Shown: positions 25,138-33,811 of the stretch, in pieces
How the letters are laid out: each line of letters starts with the position of its first letter
How positions within the stretch are numbered: position 1 is the stretch's first letter
Assembly: GCA_964469525.1 (NCBI GenBank)
Contig: CAYXYU010000002.1
Coordinates: forward strand, 124,001-188,000
DNA from: JABDCD01 sp964469525
GTDB lineage: Bacteria > Pseudomonadota > Alphaproteobacteria > Rickettsiales > SXRF01
Length of the DNA: 64,000 bases
Direction of reading: 5' to 3'
Notes under the pieces: generated by a model
Told to the model about the DNA's origin: nothing
What the model saw: the letters and a program-made list of their open reading frames with translations, nothing else
Databases searched by the model: none
Made by a program: the position numbers and the translations under genes

Positions 25138-25593
25138 TTAATCTTTCCCCACCGGCACAATCACCGCCGTGATCATTTCCATCATCAGCTCGTCCTTCTG
25201 GTTCAGGGTTTCGAGCCTGTATTTGATGATGCCCTTGTCCGGTTTCGATTTCGACAGGCGCTTTTCCATGATGGTGATCACGACGCGCAGCGTATCGCCG
25301 GGCAGGGTCGGGCGCGGCCAGCGCAGGCTCTCGACGCCGAGGCCGAGTAGCCCGCCGGCGACATCGCGGAGCGGCGTCTCCAGTTTCAGGCGCATCGATA
25401 CGGCGGCGGTGTGCCAGCCGCTGACGATCAGCGCGCCGAACATCGTGTCTTTCGCCGCTTCCTCGTCGATATGATAGGTCTGCGGGTCATAGAGCAGCGC
25501 GAAGGTGATGGCGTCTTCCTTGGAGATGGTGATGCTTTTCGCACTCTCCATGCGCTGCCCGACGGCGAAATCCTTGTAATACAGTTCTTTCAT
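25138..25593 (-). CDS. MaoC-family hot-dog dehydratase (enoyl-CoA hydratase type)
   Basis: From ATG 25593 the product has 151 residues; the frame stays open upstream but that part runs into a palindromic repeat and is not coding. The MaoC hydratase signature is present: ITISKEDAITFALLYDPQTYH followed by H in IDEEAAKDTMFG and the Ser/Gly/His segment VSGWHTAAVSMRL. These enzymes hydrate (R)-specific enoyl-CoA. It is divergent from the acyl-CoA dehydrogenase at 25756 and separated by 162 bp that contain the repeat. A role in beta-oxidation or mesaconyl-type conversions is likely; the substrate is unknown. Confidence 0.88.
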   Translation of the reverse strand: MKELYYKDFAVGQRMESAKSITISKEDAITFALLYDPQTYHIDEEAAKDTMFGALIVSGWHTAAVSMRLKLETPLRDVAGGLLGLGVESLRWPRPTLPGDTLRVVITIMEKRLSKSKPDKGIIKYRLETLNQKDELMMEMITAVIVPVGKD

Positions 25594-25658
25594 AGGTTTT
25601 CCATTGCACTGGCCGAATAACCCATTGTATAAGGAAATTCTATTTGATGACAACACTT

Positions 25659-25744
25659 TGTCATCCCGAACGAAGTCGAGGGATCTTTCTTTGTTGTAAC
25701 GAAATAAGATCCTTCGACTCCGCTTCGCTTCGCTCAGGATGACA
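25659..25744. repeat. dispersed palindromic repeat, copy 1
   Basis: Starts TGTCATCCCGAACGAAGTCG and ends CGCTTCGCTCAGGATGACA. The outer arms TGTCATCC/GGATGACA are perfect and inner arms AGTCGAGGGATCTT/AAGATCCTTCGACT nearly so. It lies between the divergent MaoC and acyl-CoA dehydrogenase genes. The same family recurs at 28579. Confidence 0.8.
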
Positions 25745-25755
25745 ATGGAGATGAA

Positions 25756-26907
25756 ATGAATTTCGAATTGCCCGAAACCCATACCGCGCTGCGCGACAGC
25801 GTGCGCAAATTCGCCGAGAAGGAGATCGCTCCCAAGGCGCGCGCGCTGGATAAGAAAGAGCAGTTCTCCGAGGACATCACGCGCGGCATGGGCAAGCTCG
25901 GCCTGTTCGGCGTCGTCGTGCCCCAGCAGTATGGCGGGCAGGGGATGGATTACCTCGCCTACGCCATTGCCTGCGAGGAGATCGCGCGGGTGGACGGTTC
26001 GCAGGCGGCGACGGTGACGGCGCATAATTCGCTGGGCATCGGCCCCTTATATTATTTCGGCAGCGAAGAACAGAAGAAAAAATACATCCCGCCACTCACG
26101 ACCGGCGATAAGCTCTGGGCGTTCGGGCTTACCGAGCCGGGCGCGGGTTCGGATTCGCGCGGCAGCAAGACCACGGCCAAAAAGGTCGATGGCGGCTGGA
26201 AAATCAACGGGAGCAAGATATTCATCACCAACGGCCACCATATGAACGCGGGCGTGACCGTGCAGGCGGTGACCGGCAGCCGCGGCGAAAAAGGGCCCGA
26301 GCTTTCCTGTTTCATCGTCGAGCGCGGCACCAAGGGTTTCACCTCGCGCGGCATGCACGGCAAACTGATGTGGCGCTCGTCCGATACGTCGGAACTGTAT
26401 TTCGACGATGTGTTCGTGCCCGACGCCAACCTGCTCGGCAAGCAGGGAGACGGCAGCAAGCAGATGTTATCGACGCTCGACCGCGGCAAGATCGGCATCG
26501 GCGCCATGGGCATCGGCTGCGCGCAAGGTGCGTATGAAAAGGCGCTGGCGTATGCGAATGAGCGCAAGCAGTTCGGTCAGGCGATTTCGGGCTTCCAGTC
26601 GATCGGTTTTGCGCTGGCCGACATGCATATGAAAATCGAGCTGGCGCGCAACTATCTGTATAAGGTGTGCTGGATGGCCGACCAGGGCATGAAATTCACC
26701 AAGGAAGCCGCCATGGCCAAGCTCTATGCCTCGGAAGTGGCGGGCGAAGTCAGTGATATGGCGGTGCAGATCCACGGCGGCTACGGGCTGATGGAGGAAT
26801 ACGACGTCGAGCGCTTCTGGCGCGACCACCGGTTGCTTCGGATCGGCGAGGGGACCTCGGAAATCCAGCGGTTGATCATTTCCCGCCAGATCGGCTGCGC
26901 GGAGTAG
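25756..26907 (+). CDS. acyl-CoA dehydrogenase
   Basis: The protein has 383 residues with the usual three-domain layout: helical N-domain, middle beta domain (FGLTEPGAGSDSRGSKTTA, the FAD-binding ACAD signature) and C-terminal helical domain (QIHGGYGLMEEYDVERFWRD). The catalytic base is the Glu at about 365 in IGEGTSEIQ. Isovaleryl-CoA dehydrogenases carry Ala or Gly at this position, so this is more likely a short/medium-chain or 2-methyl-branched enzyme. Electrons pass to ETF. It is the first gene of the plus-strand acyl-CoA cluster. Confidence 0.92.
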   Translation: MNFELPETHTALRDSVRKFAEKEIAPKARALDKKEQFSEDITRGMGKLGLFGVVVPQQYGGQGMDYLAYAIACEEIARVDGSQAATVTAHNSLGIGPLYYFGSEEQKKKYIPPLTTGDKLWAFGLTEPGAGSDSRGSKTTAKKVDGGWKINGSKIFITNGHHMNAGVTVQAVTGSRGEKGPELSCFIVERGTKGFTSRGMHGKLMWRSSDTSELYFDDVFVPDANLLGKQGDGSKQMLSTLDRGKIGIGAMGIGCAQGAYEKALAYANERKQFGQAISGFQSIGFALADMHMKIELARNYLYKVCWMADQGMKFTKEAAMAKLYASEVAGEVSDMAVQIHGGYGLMEEYDVERFWRDHRLLRIGEGTSEIQRLIISRQIGCAE

Positions 26908-26912
26908 TCCGG

Positions 26913-26963
26913 AAGTTCTTGAAAAGACTGGATGGTTTCGCTACGCTCGCGGTGACAATTCAT
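26913..26963. repeat. possible remnant of a second repeat type
   Basis: A short stretch in the gap between acyl-CoA dehydrogenase and mccB contains GGTTTCGCTACGCTCGCGGTGACA, split here as GGTTTCGCTACGCTCG plus CGGTGACA. This resembles half of a dispersed hairpin repeat of the same general style as those at 25659 and 28579. It accounts for the open but non-coding extension upstream of the mccB start. A second copy in the window was not found. Confidence 0.35.
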
Positions 26964-26972
26964 TGGGCCTGC

Positions 26973-28577
26973 ATGAAACCTTCCGTGAGAACCACTCCCG
27001 CCAGCAAACAGGAAAACGACGCCCATCACCGCAAGCTGGCCGCTGAGCTGAAGCAACGGCTGAAAACCGTGGCGGAAGGCGGCGGCATCAAGGCGGTCGA
27101 GCGCCATCATTCGCGGGGCAAATTGCTGCCGCGCGAACGTATCGCCGCGATTCTGGATCCTGGCTCGCCGTTTCTGGAACTGTCGGCGCTGGCGGCGTGG
27201 GAGATGTATGAGGCGGAAGGCGGCGTGCCGTCGGCCGGTATCGTGACCGGCATCGGCCGCGTGCAGGGGATCGAATGCATGTTCGTGGCCAACGATGCCA
27301 CCGTCAAAGGCGGCACGTATTTTCCGCTCACGGTGAAGAAACATCTGCGGGCGCAGGAAATCGCCATGCAGAACCGCCTGCCGTGCATTTATCTGGTGGA
27401 TTCCGGCGGCGCCTTCCTGCCGATGCAGGACGAAGTGTTCCCCGACCGCGACCATTTCGGCCGTATTTTCTTTAATCAGGCGCGCATGTCGTCCGCCGGT
27501 ATCCCGCAGATCGCCGCCGTGCTCGGGTCGTGTACCGCCGGCGGCGCCTATGTGCCGGCCATGTGCGACGAAAGCGTGATCGTCAAAGGCAACGGCACGA
27601 TTTTCCTGGCCGGGCCGCCGCTGGTCAAAGCCGCCATCGGCGAGGATGTGACGGCGGAAGAGCTGGGCGGCGCCGACGTGCATACCGCGCAATCGGGCGT
27701 GGCCGATCATTACGCCGCGAACGAAAAAGAAGCGCTCGCCACGGTGCGCGAGATCGTCGCCAATCTGAACTGGAAACCCGCCCCGCGCAATACCGTGCCT
27801 TACGCCGAGCCGCAGCATCCGGCGGAAGAGATTTACGGCATCCTGCCCAGGGAATCGACGCGCGTGCCATTCGATGTGCGCGAGATTATTGCACGCATTG
27901 TTGACGGTTCGAAATTCCAGGAATTCAAAAAACGTTACGGCACGACGATTGTCTGCGGTTTTGCCTCCATTCACGGCTCGCCGGTCGGCATCGTGGCCAA
28001 TAACGGCATTCTGTTTTCCGAATCGGCCATCAAGGCGACGCATTTCATCGAACTCTGCGCGCAGCGCAAGATCCCGCTGGTGTTTTTGCAGAACATCACC
28101 GGCTTCATGGTCGGCAAGAAACACGAAAGCGAAGGCATCGCCCGCCACGGCGCCAAGATGGTGATGGCGGTTTCCAACGCACAGGTGCCGAAATTCACCG
28201 TCATCATCGGCGGTTCGTTCGGCGCCGGCAATTACGGCATGTGCGGCCGCGCCTATGATCCGCGCTTCCTGTGGATGTGGCCGAACGCCAAGATTTCCGT
28301 GATGGGCGGCGAGCAGGCAGCCGACGTGCTGACCCGCGTGAAGCAGGATGCGCTGGAAAAAGAAGGCAAGAAAGTGTCGGAGAAGGAATTCGCCGCCATC
28401 CGTGAGCCGCTGCTGGCCAAATACGCCGCCGAGAGCAGCGCCTATTACAGCACGGCAAGGCTGTGGGATGACGGCATCATCGATCCCATCACCACGCGTG
28501 ACGTGCTGGGCCTGGCGATTTCCGCCAGCCTCAACGCGCCGGTAGAGGAGACAAAATTTGGTGTGTTCAGAATGTAA
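26973..28577 (+). CDS. mccB: methylcrotonoyl-CoA carboxylase carboxyltransferase (beta) subunit
   Basis: From ATG 26973 the product has 534 residues, normal for MccB. The two crotonase-like carboxyltransferase domains carry family landmarks: HHSRGKLLPRERIA, LPCIYLVDSGGAFLPMQDEV, GSCTAGGAYVPAM, then LQNITGFMVGKKHESEGIA, GSFGAGNYGMCGRAYDPRF and ISVMGGEQAADVL. It transfers CO2 from carboxybiotin to 3-methylcrotonyl-CoA in leucine breakdown. Its partner, the biotin carboxylase/carrier subunit, is at 29485-31737 and is interrupted. LiuC and HMG-CoA lyase in the same operon support the MccB over PccB assignment. Confidence 0.9.
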   Translation: MKPSVRTTPASKQENDAHHRKLAAELKQRLKTVAEGGGIKAVERHHSRGKLLPRERIAAILDPGSPFLELSALAAWEMYEAEGGVPSAGIVTGIGRVQGIECMFVANDATVKGGTYFPLTVKKHLRAQEIAMQNRLPCIYLVDSGGAFLPMQDEVFPDRDHFGRIFFNQARMSSAGIPQIAAVLGSCTAGGAYVPAMCDESVIVKGNGTIFLAGPPLVKAAIGEDVTAEELGGADVHTAQSGVADHYAANEKEALATVREIVANLNWKPAPRNTVPYAEPQHPAEEIYGILPRESTRVPFDVREIIARIVDGSKFQEFKKRYGTTIVCGFASIHGSPVGIVANNGILFSESAIKATHFIELCAQRKIPLVFLQNITGFMVGKKHESEGIARHGAKMVMAVSNAQVPKFTVIIGGSFGAGNYGMCGRAYDPRFLWMWPNAKISVMGGEQAADVLTRVKQDALEKEGKKVSEKEFAAIREPLLAKYAAESSAYYSTARLWDDGIIDPITTRDVLGLAISASLNAPVEETKFGVFRM

Positions 28578-28578
28578 T

Positions 28579-28671
28579 CGTCATCCTGAGCGAAGGCCGC
28601 AGGCCGAAGTCGAAGGATCTTCCTCGTGTTGCAGAAGATCCTTCGACTCGCTTCGCTCGCTCAGGATGACA
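28579..28671. repeat. dispersed palindromic repeat, copy 2
   Basis: Perfect outer arms GTCATCCTGAGCGA/TCGCTCAGGATGAC (28580-28670) enclose AAGTCGAAGGATCTTC/GAAGATCCTTCGACTC. It lies directly after the mccB stop and before the liuC ribosome-binding site, inside the operon. It is related to copy 1 at 25659. As RNA it would fold into one long hairpin, which could protect or terminate the message. Confidence 0.85.
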
Positions 28672-28684
28672 GAATAAGGATAAA

Positions 28685-29488
28685 ATGACCTACTCCCTCC
28701 TGACCCTCGATATCGACAAGCGCGGCGTCGCTTATGTGAAGCTCAACCGCCCTGAGGTGCATAATGCCTTCGACGACAGGCTGATTGCCGAACTCACCAA
28801 GGTGTTCGCTGAATTGAATGGTAATGCCAAGGTGCGGCTTGCCGTGCTTTCCGGCAACGGCAAATCCTTCTGCGCCGGCGGTGATTTGAACTGGATGCGT
28901 TCGATGAAAAATTACAGCCGCGAGGAAAACATCGACGACAGCAAGCGCCTGGAAGCGATGTTCGCCTGCATCGGCAATTTCAGCAAACCGCTGATCGGCG
29001 TGGTGCATGGCGCGGCGCTCGGCGGCGGTTCGGGACTCACTGCGCTGTGCGATTACGTGGTGGCGAGCGACGATGCCAGATTCGGTTTCACTGAGGCGCG
29101 CATCGGTATTGCGCCGAGCGTGATCGCGCCCTACGTCATCGAGAAAATCGGGATCAGTTATGCGCGCGCCTATTTCCTCTCCGGCCAGCCGTTTCCCGCG
29201 CACATCGCCAAAGATATGGGACTGGTGCACCGTGTCGTGTCGGCAAAAGAATTGCCGGTCGTTGCCGAAGAAACCATCGCTGAATTCCTGAAAGCCGCGC
29301 CTGCCGCGGCGCAGCGCGTCAAAGCGCTGATTGGCAAAATCTCCTCACTCGGCGGCGATAGCAAAGCGCGCGACGCCATCCGCCAGCTTACCATCGAAAC
29401 GATCGCCGATATGCGCGTGAGCGATGAAGGGCAGGAAGGCATGGACGCCATACTGACCAAACGCAAGCCTTCATGGGCCGCGGAATGA
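28685..29488 (+). CDS. liuC: methylglutaconyl-CoA hydratase (enoyl-CoA hydratase/isomerase family)
   Basis: The protein has 267 residues of crotonase fold. The substrate/oxyanion segment FCAGGDLNWMRSM, with the NWM that typifies methylglutaconyl-CoA hydratases, lies at about 60-73. HGAALGGGSGLTALCD and FGFTEARIGIAPSVI supply the second oxyanion Gly and active-site region. It hydrates 3-methylglutaconyl-CoA to HMG-CoA, the step after MccAB. AAGGATAAA precedes the ATG. The stop overlaps the next ATG as ATGA. Confidence 0.88.
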   Translation: MTYSLLTLDIDKRGVAYVKLNRPEVHNAFDDRLIAELTKVFAELNGNAKVRLAVLSGNGKSFCAGGDLNWMRSMKNYSREENIDDSKRLEAMFACIGNFSKPLIGVVHGAALGGGSGLTALCDYVVASDDARFGFTEARIGIAPSVIAPYVIEKIGISYARAYFLSGQPFPAHIAKDMGLVHRVVSAKELPVVAEETIAEFLKAAPAAAQRVKALIGKISSLGGDSKARDAIRQLTIETIADMRVSDEGQEGMDAILTKRKPSWAAE

Positions 29489-30975
29489 AAAAAATCAAGC
29501 GCGTGCTGATTGCCAACCGCGGCGAGATCGCCTGCCGCATCGTGGCCAGCTGCCGCGCCATGGGTATCGAGACGATTAGCGTATTCGCCGAGGATGACCG
29601 CGAGTTGCCACACGCCCGCGCCGGCGATGCCGCGGTGCTGCTCGAGGGCAAAAATCTTTCCGACACCTATCTCAATATCGAAAAGCTGATTGCCGCTGCC
29701 AAAGCCGGCAAGGCGGATGCGGTACATCCGGGTTATGGGTTTCTTTCGGAAAATGCGCGTTTTGCCGAAGCCGTTACTAAGGCAGGATTGGTTTTCATAG
29801 GACCACCCGCGCAGGCAATCGCCCGCATGGGTGATAAGGCCGAATCGCGCAAGCTGTACGAAAAAATCGGCGTGCCGGTCGTGCCGGGCTATGACGGTGA
29901 AGCCAGTGGATTTACCAAAGCCGCCGAGAAAATCGGCTATCCCGTGCTGGTAAAAGCCGCAGCCGGTGGTGGCGGCAAGGGCATGCGCATCGTACAACAG
30001 GCGAAGGATTTAGCGGCGGCGCTGGAATCGGCGCGCTCGGAAGCGAAGAACGCGTTCGGAGACGATCGGCTGCTGCTGGAAAAATATCTCACCGAGCCAC
30101 GGCATATTGAAGTGCAGGTGTTTTCCGATACGCACGGCAATCATCTGCATCTGTTCGAGCGCGAATGTTCCATCCAGCGCCGCCACCAGAAAATCGTTGA
30201 GGAAAGCCCGGCCTGTCGCCTGCCGGAAGCCACGCGCAAGCGCATGTTTGACGCCGCAGTGAAGATCGCTTCGCATATCGAGTATGTCGGTGCCGGCACG
30301 GTCGAATTCATCATGGACAGCAAGGGTGAATTTTATTTCCTCGAGATGAATACGCGCCTGCAGGTCGAGCATCCGGTGACGGAAATGGTTACGGGGCTGG
30401 ACCTCGTGCGGCTGCAGATCGAGGTCGCGCAAGGTGAAAAATTGCCGATGGCGCAAAAAGACGTGACACAGAATGGCCACGCCATCGAAGTGCGACTGTA
30501 TGCCGAGGATCCGGAGCGCGAATTCCTGCCGTCCCCGGGCACGCTCAGCCGTTTTGTCACGCCGCATCTGCCGCAGTTACGCTGCGAAAACGGTTATGTC
30601 AGCGGCAATGTGGTGTCGGCGGACTATGATCCGATGATCGCCAAGCTGGCCGCCTGGGGGCCGACGCGCGAGGAAGCGATTGCGCGGCTGCTGAATGCGC
30701 TTTCGCAGACCCAGATAAGCGGCATTATCAATAACCGTGCCTTCCTGATGCGCATACTCGACCATAAAGCCTTCCGCGACGGCATCACTTCTACGGACTT
30801 CATCGCGAAGCACAAAGCAGCGCTGCTGTTGTCCGATTACAGCAACGAAGAGCTGGCGAGTTTAGCTGCGGCGTGGCTACTCACCAGCATCGGCGGCAGC
30901 GTGAAGTCCGCATCTTCCGGCATCGAATATTCGGCGTGGAACAATCCACGGCTGGCGGGGCTTAGGCTCTGCTAA
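29485..30975 (+). pseudogene. mccA: methylcrotonoyl-CoA carboxylase alpha subunit, 5' part (biotin carboxylase), cut by MITE
   Basis: The start is the ATG of the ATGA overlap with liuC. The 496 codons present cover the whole biotin carboxylase: VLIANRGEIACRI, HPGYGFLSENARFA, the ATP-grasp loop AAAGGGGKGMRIV, RDCSIQRR-type ECSIQRRHQKIVEESPA and EMNTRLQVEHPVTE. The frame then continues into the inserted element, adding two codons and a stop (30973-30975). Removing the element and one TA joins GLR directly to MNVTLHIDGK of the downstream fragment, giving a normal MccA of about 660 residues. The carboxylase domain may still fold. Whether it works with the detached carrier part is unknown. Confidence 0.85.
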
Positions 30976-31226
30976 CATATATTATCCGCATTTTGTCGAG
31001 GCAAAAATGGTGAAATACAAGGAAGGAAGCACAGAGCGTAGCGGCACTACGGTCAAGCTTCATGACGCAGTAGTTCGCCATTTTTGCCCGACCCGAAGGG
31101 TAGCGTTTCTTTGCCCGCCTGCGTCGTCAAAGCCCTTACGCGTAGGCACCCCTACGCGCTGCGGACTTTTCCTAGCAGGAAAGTGGCGGGCAAATAATTC
31201 GCTGCATAATATATGTTAGCAGAACC
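30965..31226. mobile_element. 262-bp MITE with TA target duplication (IS630/Tc1-mariner type)
   Basis: The ends are near-perfect 21-bp inverted repeats: left GGCTCTGCTAACATATATTA(T), right (as complement) GGTTCTGCTAACATATATTA(T), one mismatch. The element is flanked by TA on both sides (30963-30964 and 31227-31228), as expected for IS630/Tc1-mariner transposition. It encodes no transposase; the 70-codon frame at 31007 is not protein-like. The interior contains inverted segments around GCGTAGG-CACCCCTACGCGC. It interrupts mccA. Element plus one TA is 264 bp, a multiple of three. Confidence 0.88.
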
Positions 31227-31230
31227 TAGG

Positions 31231-31737
31231 ATGAATGTAACGCTGCATATCGACGGCAAGCCGGTCACGCTGGAAAATGTGTCGCGCGCGAAGGGCGAGC
31301 TGTCGTTCAGCTTTGCCGGTAAACCGTATGCGTTCCGCAGCCAGTACCTGCCCGACGGCAGCACGGTGCTCGAGCTGCAGGCGGCGCCCGGCGTGTGGCA
31401 GCGCCTGCAGGTCAATTCCTGGCAGGGCAAGGGGGCGCGCCATGTGCAGCTAGGGGGGGTGGAAGCCAAGATTTCCGAACTAGCTAATACAGGTAGACAG
31501 GCAACGGGTGAGATGGAACTCAGTCCGCGCGCGCCGATGCCGGGGCTGGTGCGGCAAATACTGGTCAAGGTCGGCGAGCGCGTGGAAAAAGGCCAGGCGC
31601 TGGCCGTGATGGAAGCGATGAAACTGCAGACCACGCTTTCGGCAGGGGCTGACGCCAAGGTGGAGGCGATACTGGTGAAGGAAGGCGAGAAGATCGCCGA
31701 AGGCGCCGAGCTGGTGCGCCTGAAGGAACTAAAATGA
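31231..31737 (+). pseudogene. mccA: methylcrotonoyl-CoA carboxylase alpha subunit, 3' part (BT and biotin carrier domains)
   Basis: This frame is in phase with the upstream mccA fragment and supplies the missing linker/BT domain and the biotinyl domain: MPGLVRQILVKVGERVEKGQ, then the biotin attachment motif VMEAMKLQT and LVKEGEKIAEGAELVRLK. It could be expressed as a separate carrier protein from ATG 31231, or from ATG 31213, which lies inside the right inverted repeat of the MITE; no convincing ribosome-binding site is present. The stop overlaps the next start as ATGA. Separate BC and BCCP subunits exist in other acyl-CoA carboxylases, so function is not excluded. Confidence 0.8.
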
Positions 31738-32627
31738 GCAGGTTTGATATCGAGCTGGTGGATGTGAGCGCCCGCGACGGACTGCAGAACGAGGCGGCGG
31801 CCAAGGAGCTTGCGCCGGACGTCAAAGCTGCTTTCATCCGATTGTTGGCGCAGGCGGGATTGAAGCGCATCGAGGCCGGGAGTTTCGTGCATCCGAAAGC
31901 GGTGCCGGCCATGGCCAATTCCGGCGAGGTCGCGCCACTGCTGGCGCCGGTGCAAAAAGAATTTCCGGATGTAATTTTTTCTTATCTGGTTCCCAATCTG
32001 AAAGGACTGGAGCGTGCCAAGGAAGTGCAGGCCAAGGAAGTGGCGATATTCCTGGCGCTGTCGGAAAGTTTCTCTAAGGCCAATATCAATGCGGGGGTGG
32101 ATGAGTCCTTTGCCGCGATTGAACCGACGGTGAAAGCAGCGCTGGCGAGCGGCATGCGCGTACGCGGCTATCTTTCCAACCTGTTCGGCTACAGCGATAT
32201 GCAGTTTTCACCCGACGCGGTGGCGCGGCGCTCCAAACAGCTGCTCGATATGGGTTGTTTCGAAGTGTCACTGGGCGACACCACCGGCATCGGTAAGCCG
32301 GAGCAGGTGGATGCGGTGATTGCGGCGCTGAAAAGCGCCGGCGTGCCGCTGGCCAAAGTCGCCATGCATTTCCATGATACGTTCGGCAGCGCCATTGCCA
32401 ATGTCGACCGCTCTTATGCGCTCGGTATCCGCACATTTGATGCGGCGACCGGGGGACTGGGCGGCTGTCCGTACGCCAACAGCCCCAAAGGCAATCTGGC
32501 GATGGAAGATCTGGTAGGCTGGTGCCAGAAAAAAGGATTAAGTTGCGCGGTGAGTGATATTGCAGCGCTGCAAAAAGCGGCGGGCTTTATCCATGAAGAA
32601 CTCGGCAAGAAAGCGAAGGCAGGATGA
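31734..32627 (+). CDS. mvaB: hydroxymethylglutaryl-CoA lyase
   Basis: The protein has 297 residues with a TIM barrel of the HMGL-like family. The N-terminal motif VDVSARDGLQNE contains the catalytic Arg/Asp and metal ligand. HFHDTFGSAIANV and the conserved Cys loop GGLGGCPYANSPKGNLA complete the active site. It cleaves HMG-CoA to acetyl-CoA and acetoacetate, the last step of leucine degradation. The ATGA overlap with mccA and ATG overlap with the thiolase gene show tight coupling in this operon. Confidence 0.93.
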   Translation: MSRFDIELVDVSARDGLQNEAAAKELAPDVKAAFIRLLAQAGLKRIEAGSFVHPKAVPAMANSGEVAPLLAPVQKEFPDVIFSYLVPNLKGLERAKEVQAKEVAIFLALSESFSKANINAGVDESFAAIEPTVKAALASGMRVRGYLSNLFGYSDMQFSPDAVARRSKQLLDMGCFEVSLGDTTGIGKPEQVDAVIAALKSAGVPLAKVAMHFHDTFGSAIANVDRSYALGIRTFDAATGGLGGCPYANSPKGNLAMEDLVGWCQKKGLSCAVSDIAALQKAAGFIHEELGKKAKAG

Positions 32628-33811
32628 GCAAAGACCCCATCGTTATCATTTCCGGCGCACGCACGCCTATCGGCGCGATGCTGGGGGATTTCAAGGATAT
32701 GACCGCGCCGCAGCTGGGCGCGCTTGCTATCCGCGCGGCACTTGAGCGGGCGGGACTCGAAGCCGATGCGGTGGAAGAAACCTATATGGGCTGTGTGCTG
32801 CCCGCAGGCGTTGGTCAGGCACCGGCCAGGCAGGCGGCACTCGGCGCCGGTTTGCCGGAAGCGGTTCCCTGTACCACGGTCAGCAAAGTCTGCGGCTCAG
32901 GGCTGAAAGCCGTGATGCTGGCGCATGATGGTATCGTGAGTGGCACATCCAATACCGTGGTGGCCGGCGGCATGGAGAGCATGACCAATGCCCCGCATCT
33001 GATGCAAAAAACGCGCGAGGGCTGGCGGCTGGGCGAACGGCAGGTGCTGGATCACATGTTCTTCGACGGACTCGAGGATGCGTATGAGAAGGGTAAGCTG
33101 ATGGGCGTATTCGCCGAAGCCTGCGCTCAAGCTTACCAGTTTACCCGCGAGGCGCAGGACAAATTCGCCATCGCCTCGCTCGAACGCGCCAAGAAAGCGG
33201 CAAGCGACGGCAGTTTTACCAAAGAAACGGTGCCGGTGATGGTGAAAAGTAAAAAAGGCGATGTCACCGTTACGCTCGATGAAATGCCGCAGAAAGCCGA
33301 CCCGGCCAAAATCCCGACATTGAAGCCCGCCTTTGCCAGGGATGGCACGGTGACGGCGGCGAATGCCAGCTCCATCTCTGACGGCGCGGCGGCGCTCGTC
33401 TTGATGCGTGAGTCCGAAGCGAATAAGCGCGGCATCAAGCCGCTGGCGCGCATTATCGGTCATGCCAGCCATGCGCAGGCGCCGGCGTGGTTCGCTACCG
33501 CCCCGGTCGGTGCGTTCAAAAAACTTTCGGAAAAGACCGGCTGGGATTTGAAAACGGTGGATCTGTTCGAAGTGAATGAAGCGTTTGCTGTGGTGACCAT
33601 GGCGGCGATTCAGGATCTCGGCCTGCCGCACGAGAAAATGAATGTGCATGGCGGCGCCTGCGCGATGGGACATCCGATCGGCGCGTCCGGCGCGCGTATT
33701 CTGGTGACGCTGCTGCATGCGCTGGAAAAATACGGCCAGAAGCGCGGCATGGCAGGCCTCTGCATCGGCGGCGGCGAGGCGGTCGCCATGGCAGTGGAGC
33801 GCGTCGCATGA
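32624..33811 (+). CDS. acetyl-CoA C-acetyltransferase (thiolase)
   Basis: The protein has 395 residues. Cys90 lies in SKVCGSGLKAVM, the His in GGACAMGHPIGASGAR and the second Cys in GLCIGGGEAVA. It overlaps both neighbours by four bases. Placed after HMG-CoA lyase, it probably handles acetoacetyl-CoA or branched 3-oxoacyl-CoA. It is GC-rich like its surroundings and differs clearly from the island thiolase at 7470. Confidence 0.92.
   Translation: MSKDPIVIISGARTPIGAMLGDFKDMTAPQLGALAIRAALERAGLEADAVEETYMGCVLPAGVGQAPARQAALGAGLPEAVPCTTVSKVCGSGLKAVMLAHDGIVSGTSNTVVAGGMESMTNAPHLMQKTREGWRLGERQVLDHMFFDGLEDAYEKGKLMGVFAEACAQAYQFTREAQDKFAIASLERAKKAASDGSFTKETVPVMVKSKKGDVTVTLDEMPQKADPAKIPTLKPAFARDGTVTAANASSISDGAAALVLMRESEANKRGIKPLARIIGHASHAQAPAWFATAPVGAFKKLSEKTGWDLKTVDLFEVNEAFAVVTMAAIQDLGLPHEKMNVHGGACAMGHPIGASGARILVTLLHALEKYGQKRGMAGLCIGGGEAVAMAVERVA

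Noticed and set aside
25594..26025. N-terminal extension of the MaoC frame
   Set aside because: It passes through the palindromic repeat and the 5' end of the opposite acyl-CoA dehydrogenase gene; the true start is ATG 25593.
26781..28148. 455-codon minus-strand frame
   Set aside because: Antisense to mccB, which is unambiguous on the plus strand; no recognisable domain.
31007..31219. 70-codon ORF inside the MITE
   Set aside because: The element is too short for a transposase and the product has no motif; its end runs through the inverted repeat.
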